Below are positions 44,180 to 52,016 of a DNA stretch of 54,454 nt, in pieces. A program made the position numbers and the translations under genes. The notes below the pieces were generated by a model, which was given only the letters and a program-made list of their open reading frames with translations, ran no database searches and was not told the origin of the DNA. The DNA is taken from NCBI GenBank assembly GCA_045576295.1, contig JAZNGF010000044.1:1-54454 (forward strand). Direction: 5' to 3'. Positions within the stretch are counted from its first letter, which is position 1; each line of letters begins with the position of its first letter. Source of the stretch: CAVALG01 sp045576295 (lineage in GTDB: Bacteria; Bacillota; Clostridia; Oscillospirales; Acutalibacteraceae).

Positions 44180-44986
44180 ATGAAATACGATCTTGGAATA
44201 ATCGGCGTTGGCAATATGGGTGGCGCATTAGCTGCAGCCGCCGCAAAAAGCGGTTGCAAATTAGCCGTTTCAGACAAAATGGCCGATAAGGCTGAAAAGT
44301 TGGCTCAAAACCTTGGCTGCAGCGCTGTTAGCAACGCTGAAATAGCAGCAAACTGCAAATACATACTCCTTGGCGTTAAGCCCCAGTTTTTGAGCGATAC
44401 AATTGCCGAAATCAGCGATATTTTAAAAAGCAGAGCCGACCGTTTTGTTGTGGCGTCAATGGCGGCAGGTGTTAACACCAAAACATTAGCCAATATGTTA
44501 GGCTTTAGCTGCCCAATTATTAGAATAATGCCAAATATGCCTGTTAGCGTTGGAAAAGGCACCGTTCTTTGCAGCCAAAATGAGCTTGTTGAAGCAGACG
44601 AGGTGGATGAGTTTTGCGGCATTTTAGCCCACGCGGGAATTGTTGATAAAATAAGCGAGCAGCTTATTGATGCAGGCTGCGCCGTTTCGGGAAGCGGCCC
44701 TGCATATGTTTATATGTTTATTGAAGCCTTGGCCGACGGCGCCGTTGAATGTGGCCTGCCAAGAGATAAGGCTTTAAAATATGCGGCGTCTACCGTTTTG
44801 GGCGCGGCAAAGGCTGTTCTTGAAACCGGTAAGCACCCAGGCCTTTTAAAAGACGAGGTTTGCAGCCCCGGTGGTACCACTATTGCAGGTGTTCACGCAC
44901 TTGAAAATGGTGCTTTTCGCGCATCAGCCGCGGATGCTGTAACCGCAGGCTATAAAAAAGCAGTTGAACTTTCTAAAAACAAATAA
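44180..44986 (+). CDS. proC: Pyrroline-5-carboxylate reductase
   Basis: Last step of proline synthesis. The 268 residues have the NAD(P) fingerprint GIIGVGNMGGALA, IIRIMPNMPVSVGKG and the C-terminal signature VSGSGPAYVYMFIEALADGAV with CSPGGTTIAGVHALE. The start at 44180 follows GAAAGGAAG. With proB and proA it forms a complete glutamate-to-proline set. Confidence 0.96.
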   Translation: MKYDLGIIGVGNMGGALAAAAAKSGCKLAVSDKMADKAEKLAQNLGCSAVSNAEIAANCKYILLGVKPQFLSDTIAEISDILKSRADRFVVASMAAGVNTKTLANMLGFSCPIIRIMPNMPVSVGKGTVLCSQNELVEADEVDEFCGILAHAGIVDKISEQLIDAGCAVSGSGPAYVYMFIEALADGAVECGLPRDKALKYAASTVLGAAKAVLETGKHPGLLKDEVCSPGGTTIAGVHALENGAFRASAADAVTAGYKKAVELSKNK

Positions 44987-45002
44987 CATATAAAAAAGAA
45001 AA

Positions 45003-45037
45003 TGGCCGACTCAATTAAATGAGTCGGCCACTTTTTT
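45003..45037. terminator. Bidirectional terminator after proC
   Basis: Perfect 11-bp stem TGGCCGACTCA (45003-45013) / TGAGTCGGCCA (45020-45030) with CTTTTTTG after it on the plus side and a U-rich stretch on the minus side. Confidence 0.88.
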
Positions 45038-45046
45038 GTTTGCAGA

Positions 45047-45277
45047 TTAGTGTTCAGCAAGCCAAGCTTCTGCCTTTACCTTGCTTACAGATTTAATGTT
45101 TTCCTTAGCATAGGGTGATTCTTCGCCACCGTTGCCATAAAGGAAATAGTAACCTGCAGGAGTGATGTAAAGGCATTCCTCGTAACCGGCAGGATCGCCG
45201 AAGGAACCGCTTGTATACTTCTTTACAAGCTCTGCTGTTTGAGTATCGTACTCTCTTTTGCAAATAATCTTTTTCAT
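45047..45277 (-). CDS. Small conserved protein of unknown function (76 aa)
   Basis: Soluble 76-residue protein, MKKIICKREYDTQTA at the start. It has a hydrophobic middle (CLYITPAGYYFLYGNG) and a helical C-terminus (KSVSKVKAEAWLAEH). I recognise the type as a small protein common in Firmicutes without an assigned role. The start is supported by GAAGGGA eight to nine bases upstream. It ends at the shared terminator opposite proC. Single gene; the next gene upstream is 50 bases away. Confidence 0.75.
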   Translation of the reverse strand: MKKIICKREYDTQTAELVKKYTSGSFGDPAGYEECLYITPAGYYFLYGNGGEESPYAKENIKSVSKVKAEAWLAEH

Positions 45278-45328
45278 GAAATTATTCCCTTCAAAAGTTT
45301 AATATATATGAAGCATAATAAAATTATG

Positions 45329-45742
45329 CTACATGTTGTCAACAATTATTCTTGAAGTAATATCATCGCGCCAATCATATGAACCGTTTATAACATTAAT
45401 TGGGTGGTTATTGATGATTACCGTGTTTTTAGAACCCCAAGACACAGTGGCTTTTGTAATACCTGCTTCCCAATAAATATTTCGGGTTTCATTTGTTTGA
45501 ATTTCGCGAACCTCTGCACGAACTGCAGAACCTAAGTTTCCGCCACCTTCGATTTCGTATATACTAACTTCATATTTATGGTTGGGCGAAACCGAAGTTG
45601 AGATAACCTTACCTTCGGGAAGTGCCATTGTTTTGTAATAAAACGCATCAACCATAAAGAGTATAATATTTACGAGTGTAACACACAGAACCAATGCGCT
45701 TAAAACCGTGGCAAATCTTCGGTTATGAAAATGTTTTCGCAT
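45329..45742 (-). CDS. Small membrane-anchored protein, DUF5412-like
   Basis: 137 residues: a basic start (MRKHFHNRR), one membrane helix (about 12-34), and an extracellular domain with VSPNHKYEVSIYEIEGGGNLGSA, which recalls the DUF5412 family. No enzyme motif. The ATG at 45742 is served by GGTGAT, which matches the 16S tail at proper spacing; an in-frame GTG at 45751 with AAAGG seven bases ahead is an alternative. It lies between the small gene at 45047 and the 5S gene, on the same strand. Confidence 0.7.
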   Translation of the reverse strand: MRKHFHNRRFATVLSALVLCVTLVNIILFMVDAFYYKTMALPEGKVISTSVSPNHKYEVSIYEIEGGGNLGSAVRAEVREIQTNETRNIYWEAGITKATVSWGSKNTVIINNHPINVINGSYDWRDDITSRIIVDNM

Positions 45743-45812
45743 CTTAATCACCCATCTGCCTTTGTTATATCGGCATAAACAGTAAAACATAAACCTTCAA
45801 TAATCAAAACAA

Positions 45813-45828
45813 CCGCCCTATTGGGCGG
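45813..45828 (-). terminator. Terminator after the 5S rRNA gene
   Basis: CCGCCC / GGGCGG stem with a four-base loop, then TTGTTTTG on the minus strand, about 10 bases beyond the 5S 3' end. Confidence 0.75.
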
Positions 45829-45836
45829 CCGCTTAA

Positions 45837-45954
<118 letters not shown>

Positions 45955-45986
45955 ACTTGTTTGCACTCATTTCTGAGGACTTCTAC

Positions 45987-46015
45987 ATATTAACACACGC
46001 ACACGCAAAAATCAA
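45987..46015 (-). promoter_or_regulatory. 5S rRNA promoter with A/T-rich upstream element
   Basis: On the minus strand TTGATT (46010-46015), 17 bases, TAATAT (45987-45992). About 40 bases of A- and T-tracts (46020-46060) lie directly upstream, as expected for an UP element of a stable-RNA promoter. Confidence 0.75.
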
Positions 46016-46100
46016 GTACTTTTTTAAAATTTTTTAAAAATTTTTTAATTTTTATTTTTACAGCTTTCAAAACATATTAAAAGCTCACTTAAATCGAAGT

Positions 46101-46934
46101 TTATATTCCCCTGCCCGGAAAGTTTTTAAGATTGTAATTATTAACAGCATACTTAACAAATAATACTACCGCGGTTATAAAATAAGGCCCAGCAAATATT
46201 AAAGGTGCAATTAACAAAGATAATGCAAACCAACCAATAAAGCTGAAAAGCAAGCCAAGCGTTTTCCACGAATAATCAGCAAATATTTTAACCGATGCAG
46301 CAAAAACATCCTTTGGGGCTTTATCTTCCATTATAACCGCAAGAGGAATAAAACCAATAACCCTGATTAAAAGGTAAACAAAGAAAACACGGCAAATAAG
46401 CAAAATAAAATTAATTAATGCCCCACTTGCAAATATTTCGGGCTTTGCAAGCTTTATCATATCATATAACCAATCACTTGATACAAACGAAACCAAATAA
46501 TAAGCAAGCATTGAAATAACGCCTAACAGCGCGGTCCAAGCACCAAACACCAATGTTATATTAAGCGCCCTTTTAAAGTTGCTTCTTGAACCATAGTAAT
46601 AAAATACCGATGAAATCACATCATCCTTTTCATTAATCATTCTCCAAAACCAACGCATAGTTCCCAAAACAACAGGCATTAAAACAAACACCCTAAAAAC
46701 AAGCATAATAACAGTTGGGATCAGATTATTTACATTTAATAAAAGTGGAAGCCTTGCAGGAGATAAAACTCCCCACACTGCATCACCTTTAAAAGCAGAT
46801 GTTAAAAGGGATGATAACATACCATCGATTAAGAAAAATGTTGCGGCCACAACAAAAACAAAAAACGCAGGCGTTAGTTTGTTTTTTAAAATAATACGTG
46901 AATTTTGTTTAACTGCAGTAATATTAACTGTCAT
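46101..46934 (-). CDS. Polytopic membrane protein of unknown function
   Basis: 277 residues with about six hydrophobic helices (near 22-42, 68-95, 122-150, 172-200, 225-248 and 250-265). The start MTVNITAVKQNSRIILKNK has the cytoplasmic amphipathic look of the DUF975-type proteins, and the segment KIFADYSWKTLGLLFSFIGW fits that group loosely, but I cannot assign it firmly. AAGGAAC precedes the ATG. Single gene, divergent from galM. A role in transport or envelope stress is guesswork. Confidence 0.72.
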   Translation of the reverse strand: MTVNITAVKQNSRIILKNKLTPAFFVFVVAATFFLIDGMLSSLLTSAFKGDAVWGVLSPARLPLLLNVNNLIPTVIMLVFRVFVLMPVVLGTMRWFWRMINEKDDVISSVFYYYGSRSNFKRALNITLVFGAWTALLGVISMLAYYLVSFVSSDWLYDMIKLAKPEIFASGALINFILLICRVFFVYLLIRVIGFIPLAVIMEDKAPKDVFAASVKIFADYSWKTLGLLFSFIGWFALSLLIAPLIFAGPYFITAVVLFVKYAVNNYNLKNFPGRGI

Positions 46935-47051
46935 AAAAATCGTTCCTTCTTTTTATTACAAGGCTTATTTCAGACCTATAATTCAATAAATATCCATATT
47001 TACATTTTACATAATATTAACACATAAATGTTAACAACCGGTTAATTTATA

Positions 47052-47080
47052 TTGATTTTTATTATAAAAAATAATATTAT
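47052..47080 (+). promoter_or_regulatory. galM promoter
   Basis: TTGATT (47052-47057), 17 bases, TATTAT (47075-47080), about 30 bases upstream of the start codon. Confidence 0.5.
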
Positions 47081-47109
47081 TATATTAATAAATCTAACGG
47101 AGGTTAACT

Positions 47110-48171
47110 ATGAGCATAACAAAAGCACCATTTGCAAAAACCGCCCTTGGGCGCGAGGTTTATCAATACACCATTACTTCGGGCAACTATTCAGCCCAGA
47201 TTTTAGATTACGGCGCAACCATAAGGTCGCTTTTCTGCCCCGATAAAAACGGCAACCAAACCGATATTATGCTTGGGTTTGATGATATAACACCTTATGA
47301 AACAGGCTGCGGCTATATAGGCGCCACAGTTGGCAGGTTTGCAAACCGCATAGAAAGGGGCAAATTCACCCTAAACGGCAAAGAATACTCATTATATATA
47401 AACAACGGCCCCAACCACCTGCACGGCGGCAAGGAAGGCTTTAGCAGCAAAATTTTCAAAGCCGATATAATTGATGATACCACACTTCAAATGCAATATA
47501 CAAGCCCTGATGGCGAAGAAGGCTACCCGGGCACACTTGATTTAACCGTTACCTTCACCCTTTCGGCTGGTGGTGAGCTTAACATTAAATACCGCGCCGA
47601 GTCAGATGCCGACACGGTTGTGAACTTTACGAACCATTCCTATTTTAACCTAAACGGTGCTAATAGCGGCAAGGGCATTGAAAACCATTATATAACCATT
47701 CCGGCAAAAAGCTTTTGCGAGAACGACACTGATTGCCTGCCAACAGGCAAAATAATAAAAACCGAAAACACCCCGATGAACTTAACCACACCTGCCCTGC
47801 TTGAAAACAGGCTTGGCGACCCATACAAGGCAATATCTGATTTCGGTGGTTATGACAACTGCTTTATCCTTCACGAAGAAGGTGTTAACCACCCATTAGG
47901 CGTGGCCGCGGTTCTTTACAGTCCAGATAGTGGAATTGAGCTGACATGCGGCACAACACTGCCTGCTATTCAGCTTTACACCGGTAACTGCATTGAAAAC
48001 GATGTTAAAGCAAAGGGTAAATACGGCGTAACATACAAAAATCATTACGCTCTATGCCTTGAAACGCAGAACTTCCCCAACGCAACTTCTCACGCTCACT
48101 TCCCCTCACCCGTTTTAAAGAAAGGCGAGGTTTATTTAAGCGAAACCTACTACAAAATGTCAACCAAATAA
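47110..48171 (+). CDS. galM: Aldose 1-epimerase (galactose mutarotase)
   Basis: Interconverts alpha- and beta-anomers of aldoses, mainly galactose or glucose. The 353 residues are the normal length and contain VGRFANRIERGKF, the NGPNHLHGG histidine motif, VNFTNHSYFNL with the catalytic His, and the C-terminal glutamate region ALCLETQNFPNA. CGGAGG lies seven bases before the ATG. No other galactose genes adjoin it; it stands alone with its own promoter and a very strong terminator. Confidence 0.95.
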   Translation: MSITKAPFAKTALGREVYQYTITSGNYSAQILDYGATIRSLFCPDKNGNQTDIMLGFDDITPYETGCGYIGATVGRFANRIERGKFTLNGKEYSLYINNGPNHLHGGKEGFSSKIFKADIIDDTTLQMQYTSPDGEEGYPGTLDLTVTFTLSAGGELNIKYRAESDADTVVNFTNHSYFNLNGANSGKGIENHYITIPAKSFCENDTDCLPTGKIIKTENTPMNLTTPALLENRLGDPYKAISDFGGYDNCFILHEEGVNHPLGVAAVLYSPDSGIELTCGTTLPAIQLYTGNCIENDVKAKGKYGVTYKNHYALCLETQNFPNATSHAHFPSPVLKKGEVYLSETYYKMSTK

Positions 48172-48180
48172 TTAAACTAA

Positions 48181-48239
48181 AAAGGCAGAGTTTAGCCCAA
48201 CTTCTTTAAGGGAAGTTGGGCTAAACTCTGCCTTTTTTC
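48181..48239. terminator. Very long bidirectional terminator between galM and the lipoprotein gene
   Basis: Perfect 24-bp stem: 48181-48204 (AAAGGCAGAGTTTAGCCCAA and CTTC) pairs with 48212-48235 around a seven-base loop, followed by TTTTTT. The minus strand also has a U-run. Confidence 0.9.
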
Positions 48240-48247
48240 TATTTGCA

Positions 48248-49831
48248 CTATTTGGCCTGCACGTTAGATAGATCTATATATCCGTTAACAAGCCTGATCG
48301 AATTGGGGTTAATGTCATCAATGCAGGCATAAGACTGCGGAGCAAAGAAAAGCGGAATAAAGTTATTGTTTTGCGAAATTAATGTGCGCTCTGCTTCAAA
48401 AATTAGTTCCTTTTTACTTTCGCCTTCAGCCGAAACGGCTGAACCCACAAGCGCATCATAACCACTGTTTTTAAAGCCGCTTACATCATTTTCATTGTTC
48501 GACAAGAACTCACCCAAAAAGGTTTCTGCTTTAAGGCTTGCGCATTCAAAAGATATGAGCGCTATATCATAGCTGCCCGAAGCAACTCTTTCAGCAAGCT
48601 CAGTTTCGTCTGCCACTGTTTCAATATTAAAATATGCGCCCAAATCTCTTTGCCAAACAGATAATACCGATTTTAGTATTTCGGTTAAACGTTCATCGTC
48701 GGCGCATAAAACCGAAATATTATCGGGGAAACCATCTTCAAACCCTTTTTGCGCTTCAAGAAAAGTCTTGCGTGCATTAGCCGGTGAATAACTGTAAACT
48801 TGAGCCCCACCATTTGCCGCAAGGCTTATATCGCAATCGGGCGGAACAACACCATTTGCGGCAACAAAATAACCGGGCAACTTTGCAGCCACTGCGGCGG
48901 CATCAATATCTGCCCTTAAAGCCTTTAGCACACCATCTGCACCTGATATTGAAGATGAGGGGTTAAACACAAGCGCATAAACGCCCGAATATGAATTATA
49001 AATGCTATAATCATTTGAAGTGTAATCCTCAATATCCTTTGTATCAATTTGTGTTATGCTAATTTTTTCCTTAATGGCCGATGGTGCTTCACGCCCTTCT
49101 TCCTCTTCATCATTATATGGCACAAAAGAAACATACGCAGGCCCCTGCTTATCGCCACTGTAATGTTCAGCTTTTGATATAGCAACCGTTCCCTTTTCCT
49201 TGTTCCACGAGGAAAGAGCGAAATACCCGTTTGAAAGCACAGTGTCTTCGCTAAGGCCGTATTTCCCCTTTGTTTTATCAAAAAACTTTTTATTGCAGGG
49301 GAAGAACACGCTTTGTGTAAGCCTTTCTAAAAAGTTTGAACTCGGAGCATTAAGTGTTATAGTTAAGGTGTAATCATCAAGTGCACTAACACCGATATTT
49401 TGCACACTTGAAGTGCCATTAAGCGCCGCTGCAACACCATGAATATCTAAAATAGCGCCCGTGTAAGGTGAATTTGTTTGCGGGTCGGCCGCGCGCTGTA
49501 AGGCGAAAACATAGTCTCCCGCGGTAACTTCACTACCGTCACTCCACTTTTTATCTTTATTAAGTTTAAAGGTGTACACCCTTCCATCATTTGAAACTGT
49601 GTGGTTTTCGGCGCCTGCATAAACCGCTTTACCGCTTTTATCAAGCGCCATAAGTCCTTCGAAAATATTGCCGGTTATAACGGTTTCACTCTCACTCTGC
49701 GCAAGCAACGGGTCAAGATTTTTAGGCACACTATAGGTTTGATATAAAAGTGACAGGCTTTCATCCTGGCAGCCCGAAAACAATGTTAATATAAAAAATG
49801 TTAAAACACATATAGATAATATTCTTTTCAT
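48248..49831 (-). CDS. Peptide-type ABC transporter substrate-binding lipoprotein
   Basis: Family 5 (OppA/DppA-like) solute-binding protein of 527 residues. The signal peptide ends in a lipobox LFSGC with Cys21 as the lipidated residue. The mature part has the family pattern NLDPLLAQSESETVITGNIF, GRVYTFKLNKDKKWSDGSEV and DYVFALQRAADP. The start at 49831 has GGGAG seven bases upstream; the frame is open further up but there it crosses the FMN riboswitch and promoter of the opposite strand. No permease or ATPase genes lie nearby, so it is an orphan and may serve a transporter encoded elsewhere or act as a receptor. Own promoter. Confidence 0.9.
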   Translation of the reverse strand: MKRILSICVLTFFILTLFSGCQDESLSLLYQTYSVPKNLDPLLAQSESETVITGNIFEGLMALDKSGKAVYAGAENHTVSNDGRVYTFKLNKDKKWSDGSEVTAGDYVFALQRAADPQTNSPYTGAILDIHGVAAALNGTSSVQNIGVSALDDYTLTITLNAPSSNFLERLTQSVFFPCNKKFFDKTKGKYGLSEDTVLSNGYFALSSWNKEKGTVAISKAEHYSGDKQGPAYVSFVPYNDEEEEGREAPSAIKEKISITQIDTKDIEDYTSNDYSIYNSYSGVYALVFNPSSSISGADGVLKALRADIDAAAVAAKLPGYFVAANGVVPPDCDISLAANGGAQVYSYSPANARKTFLEAQKGFEDGFPDNISVLCADDERLTEILKSVLSVWQRDLGAYFNIETVADETELAERVASGSYDIALISFECASLKAETFLGEFLSNNENDVSGFKNSGYDALVGSAVSAEGESKKELIFEAERTLISQNNNFIPLFFAPQSYACIDDINPNSIRLVNGYIDLSNVQAK

Positions 49832-49858
49832 TGTTATACTCCCAAAATTAATAACATC

Positions 49859-49887
49859 ATTATATTCTAACAGCACATTCTTTTCAA
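49859..49887 (-). promoter_or_regulatory. Promoter of the substrate-binding lipoprotein
   Basis: On the minus strand TTGAAA (49882-49887), 17 bases, TATAAT (49859-49864), about 28 bases before the start codon. Confidence 0.8.
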
Positions 49888-49942
49888 TTCCTTTTTTTGA
49901 ATTTCCGAAATTTTTCATTAATAATACAAATTGTAAATCGTG

Positions 49943-49971
49943 TTGACTTATTGTTATCATACATATATAAT
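49943..49971 (+). promoter_or_regulatory. Promoter of the FMN riboswitch-ribU unit
   Basis: TTGACT (49943-49948), 17 bases, TATAAT (49966-49971). It is divergent from the lipoprotein promoter, with 55 bases between the two -35 elements. Confidence 0.82.
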
Positions 49972-49983
49972 AGTATAAAACAA

Positions 49984-50100
49984 ATCTTTGGGACGGGGCG
50001 AAACTCCCCACCGGTGGTAAAGTCCACGAACCCGAAATCACTTCGGGCTGATTCGGCGAAATTCCGAAACCGACGGTTAAAGTCCGGATGGAATCAGATG
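49984..50100 (+). promoter_or_regulatory. FMN riboswitch (RFN element)
   Basis: All conserved blocks are present: GGGACGGGGCGAAACTCCCC, ACCGGTGGTAAAGTCCACGA, the variable stem CCCGAAATCACTTCGGG, GAAATTCCGAAACCGACGGT and AAAGTCCGGATGG. P1 closes with ATCT (near 49985) and AGAT (near 50096). FMN binding should stop expression of the riboflavin transporter downstream. The 395 bases between the lipoprotein start and the ribU start hold this element, two promoters and a terminator, and no further gene. Confidence 0.95.
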
Positions 50101-50131
50101 GCATATTGTTTTACCCTATCTGCTAAATTTT

Positions 50132-50168
50132 GCACACCCCGAAGATATTTTTTCGGTGTGTGCTTTTT
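50132..50168 (+). terminator. Riboswitch-controlled terminator before ribU
   Basis: GCACACcCCGAA / TTCGGtGTGTGC 12-bp stem with one mismatch, an eight-base loop, then TTTTT. Its place between the aptamer and ribU shows that control is by transcription attenuation. Confidence 0.88.
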
Positions 50169-50226
50169 AATGTGATAATGTGAAGCTGGTGCTATCATAA
50201 ATATTTTGAGCAGAAAGGAAATCGCT

Positions 50227-50880
50227 ATGAATCAAACACACTCAAAAGTAGACATTAAAAAACTCTCTATAACCGCAATATTTATAGCATTGGCTTACAT
50301 AACGCTTTTGCCGTTTATGAGCTTTAAGGTGGCGGGATTTTTAAGCTTTGAAATTAAAGATGCCATTATTGCAATTCCCACGCTGATGTTTGGCCCTGTT
50401 TACGGCATCGTTTCATCCCTTGTTTTATCATTTGCCGAATTTTTAACCATCAGCGGCACAGGGGTTTACGGGCTGATTATGAACTTTATTTCAAGCGCAG
50501 TATTTACGGGAATTGTTGGAACAGTTTATATGTATAAACGAACTTTAGGCGGCGCGGTTTTGGGTTTTGCTCTTTCAAGCATTATAACCACAGCCGTTAT
50601 GTTAGGAGCTAACTACTTTATAACCCCGCTTTACACAGGCGCACCGCGCTCGGCTGTTGTAGATATGATGCTGCCAATTCTTTTGCCCTTTAACCTTGTT
50701 AAATCTGTGCTTAACAGTAGCATAAGCATTATTCTTTACAAACCGCTGACTGATGCTTTCAGAAGGCTCGGCCTTGTTCGAAAAGGCTCGTTTAAGCCCA
50801 CCGCGAAAACAGGTATTATAACCGCCATAGCTCTTGCCATCGGTTTAATTTCACTGTGCATTTTAATATTTGTATTGTAA
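50227..50880 (+). CDS. ribU: Riboflavin ECF transporter S component
   Basis: Membrane substrate-capture subunit of an ECF transporter, 217 residues with about six helices. The blocks ALAYITLLPFMSFKVAGFLSFEIKDA-like start, GPVYGIVSSLVLSFAEFL and FNLVKSVLNSSISIILYKPL are typical of RibU. The FMN riboswitch in front makes riboflavin the substrate with good confidence. AAAGGA precedes the ATG at 50227. No riboflavin synthesis genes are in the window. Confidence 0.93.
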   Translation: MNQTHSKVDIKKLSITAIFIALAYITLLPFMSFKVAGFLSFEIKDAIIAIPTLMFGPVYGIVSSLVLSFAEFLTISGTGVYGLIMNFISSAVFTGIVGTVYMYKRTLGGAVLGFALSSIITTAVMLGANYFITPLYTGAPRSAVVDMMLPILLPFNLVKSVLNSSISIILYKPLTDAFRRLGLVRKGSFKPTAKTGIITAIALAIGLISLCILIFVL

Positions 50881-50891
50881 TAAATTTGTAA

Positions 50892-50969
50892 AACTACCCC
50901 CATTATCATTGACTTTTTCACTTTAACGTACTAAAATATAAAGTGTTAAATCAAATTTCGGGGGTAGTT
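50892..50969. repeat. Inverted repeat flanking the regulator promoter
   Basis: AACTACCCCC (50892-50901) and its perfect complement GGGGGTAGTT (50960-50969) lie 58 bases apart around the promoter of the YerC-like gene. The right arm is that gene's ribosome site. Confidence 0.7.
50909..50937 (+). promoter_or_regulatory. Promoter of the YerC-like regulator operon
   Basis: TTGACT (50909-50914), 17 bases, TAAAAT (50932-50937), inside the 10-bp inverted repeat. Confidence 0.75.
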
Positions 50970-50972
50970 GTT

Positions 50973-51278
50973 TTGACTTCAAATGATAATAAAAATGCCG
51001 AATTAATGTTTAAAGCCATTTTAACCCTTAAAGACACAAAGGAATGTGAAGACTTCTTTTTAGATGTTTGCACTATTAAAGAGGTTAAATCTATTGCTCA
51101 GCGCTTTATGGTTGCAAAAATGCTGCTTGAAAAAAAGGTTTATAACGAAATTGCCGCCGAAACGGGAGCAAGCACCGCAACTATCAGCCGCGTAAGCCGC
51201 GCGCTTTATTACGGCAACGGCGCTTACCAAAAGGCGTTTGAAAGGCTCGCAGACGAGGATAACGCTGATGAGCTATGA
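50973..51278 (+). CDS. YerC/TrpR-family helix-turn-helix regulator
   Basis: Small DNA-binding protein of 101 residues in the TrpR superfamily. The segment CEDFFLDVCTIKEVKSIAQRF is followed by the HTH core EIAAETGASTATISRVSRALYYG, the YerC signature. It lacks an identified ligand. The start is TTG 50973, eight bases after GGGGG. Its last 11 bases overlap the methyltransferase start, so it is first in an operon with that gene and hslO. The inverted repeat around its promoter may be its own operator. Confidence 0.88.
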   Translation: MTSNDNKNAELMFKAILTLKDTKECEDFFLDVCTIKEVKSIAQRFMVAKMLLEKKVYNEIAAETGASTATISRVSRALYYGNGAYQKAFERLADEDNADEL

Positions 51279-52014
51279 TGTTTTTTCATCGTTTTACGAT
51301 GCTCTTACCGATAATGCTGAATATGCCGCAAGGGCTGAATATATTTTAAAATTATTTAAAAAATACGATAAACGCCCAACTCTGCTGCTTGATATGGCCT
51401 GCGGCACAGGAAGTTTCACCACCGAATTTGCAAAGGCAGGCATTGAGGTTATAGGGGTTGATCCTTCGCCCGAAATGCTTATAAAAGCACGCGAAAAGTT
51501 AGAACAAAACGGTAAAAACGCATTGTTTCTTTGCCAAACAGCCGCCGAGCTTGACCTTTACGGAACGGTTGACGGCGCGGTTTGCTGCCTTGACAGCCTA
51601 AACCACATAACAAATTACGATGAACTTTGCGATTCCTTAAAAAGAATATCGCTTTTTTTAGAGCCGGGAAGGCTTTTTATATTTGATGTTAATTCTTTAT
51701 ATAAGCACCAAAACACACTGTCGGGCAAATGCTTTATACACGAAGCCGACGGCGTTGTTTGCAATTGGCAAAACTCTGAATGCTCGCCTGATGGCACGGT
51801 GGATATAATCCTTGATTTCTTTTGCGAAACCGAAAACGGGCTTTACGAAAGGCTTTTTGAAGATTTCAGTGAGCGCGCCTACATCGAAGAAGAATGGAAA
51901 AACGCATTAAACAGCGCAGGGCTTGAAATAGTTGCGCGACTTGGGGATATGGAATTCGAACCCCCCTCCCCTAAAGAAGAAAGAATATATTACGTTACAC
52001 GAAAGGTTAACTGA
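51268..52014 (+). CDS. Class I SAM-dependent methyltransferase
   Basis: 248 residues with the Rossmann motif I LLDMACGTGSFTTEFAKAG, motif II IGVDPSPEML, and post-I segment CCLDSLNHI. It starts MSYDVFSSFYDALTDN, the usual opening of the YqeM-like clostridial group with a Tyr-rich N-terminus. Substrate not known; small-molecule or protein. AGGA lies eight bases before the ATG at 51268; it overlaps the regulator gene and is followed after two bases by hslO. Confidence 0.87.
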   Translation: MSYDVFSSFYDALTDNAEYAARAEYILKLFKKYDKRPTLLLDMACGTGSFTTEFAKAGIEVIGVDPSPEMLIKAREKLEQNGKNALFLCQTAAELDLYGTVDGAVCCLDSLNHITNYDELCDSLKRISLFLEPGRLFIFDVNSLYKHQNTLSGKCFIHEADGVVCNWQNSECSPDGTVDIILDFFCETENGLYERLFEDFSERAYIEEEWKNALNSAGLEIVARLGDMEFEPPSPKEERIYYVTRKVN

Positions 52015-52016
52015 TT

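Noticed and set aside
49832..50104. Upstream extension of the substrate-binding lipoprotein frame
   Set aside because: It crosses the gene's own promoter and the FMN riboswitch on the other strand; the lipobox signal peptide begins at 49831.
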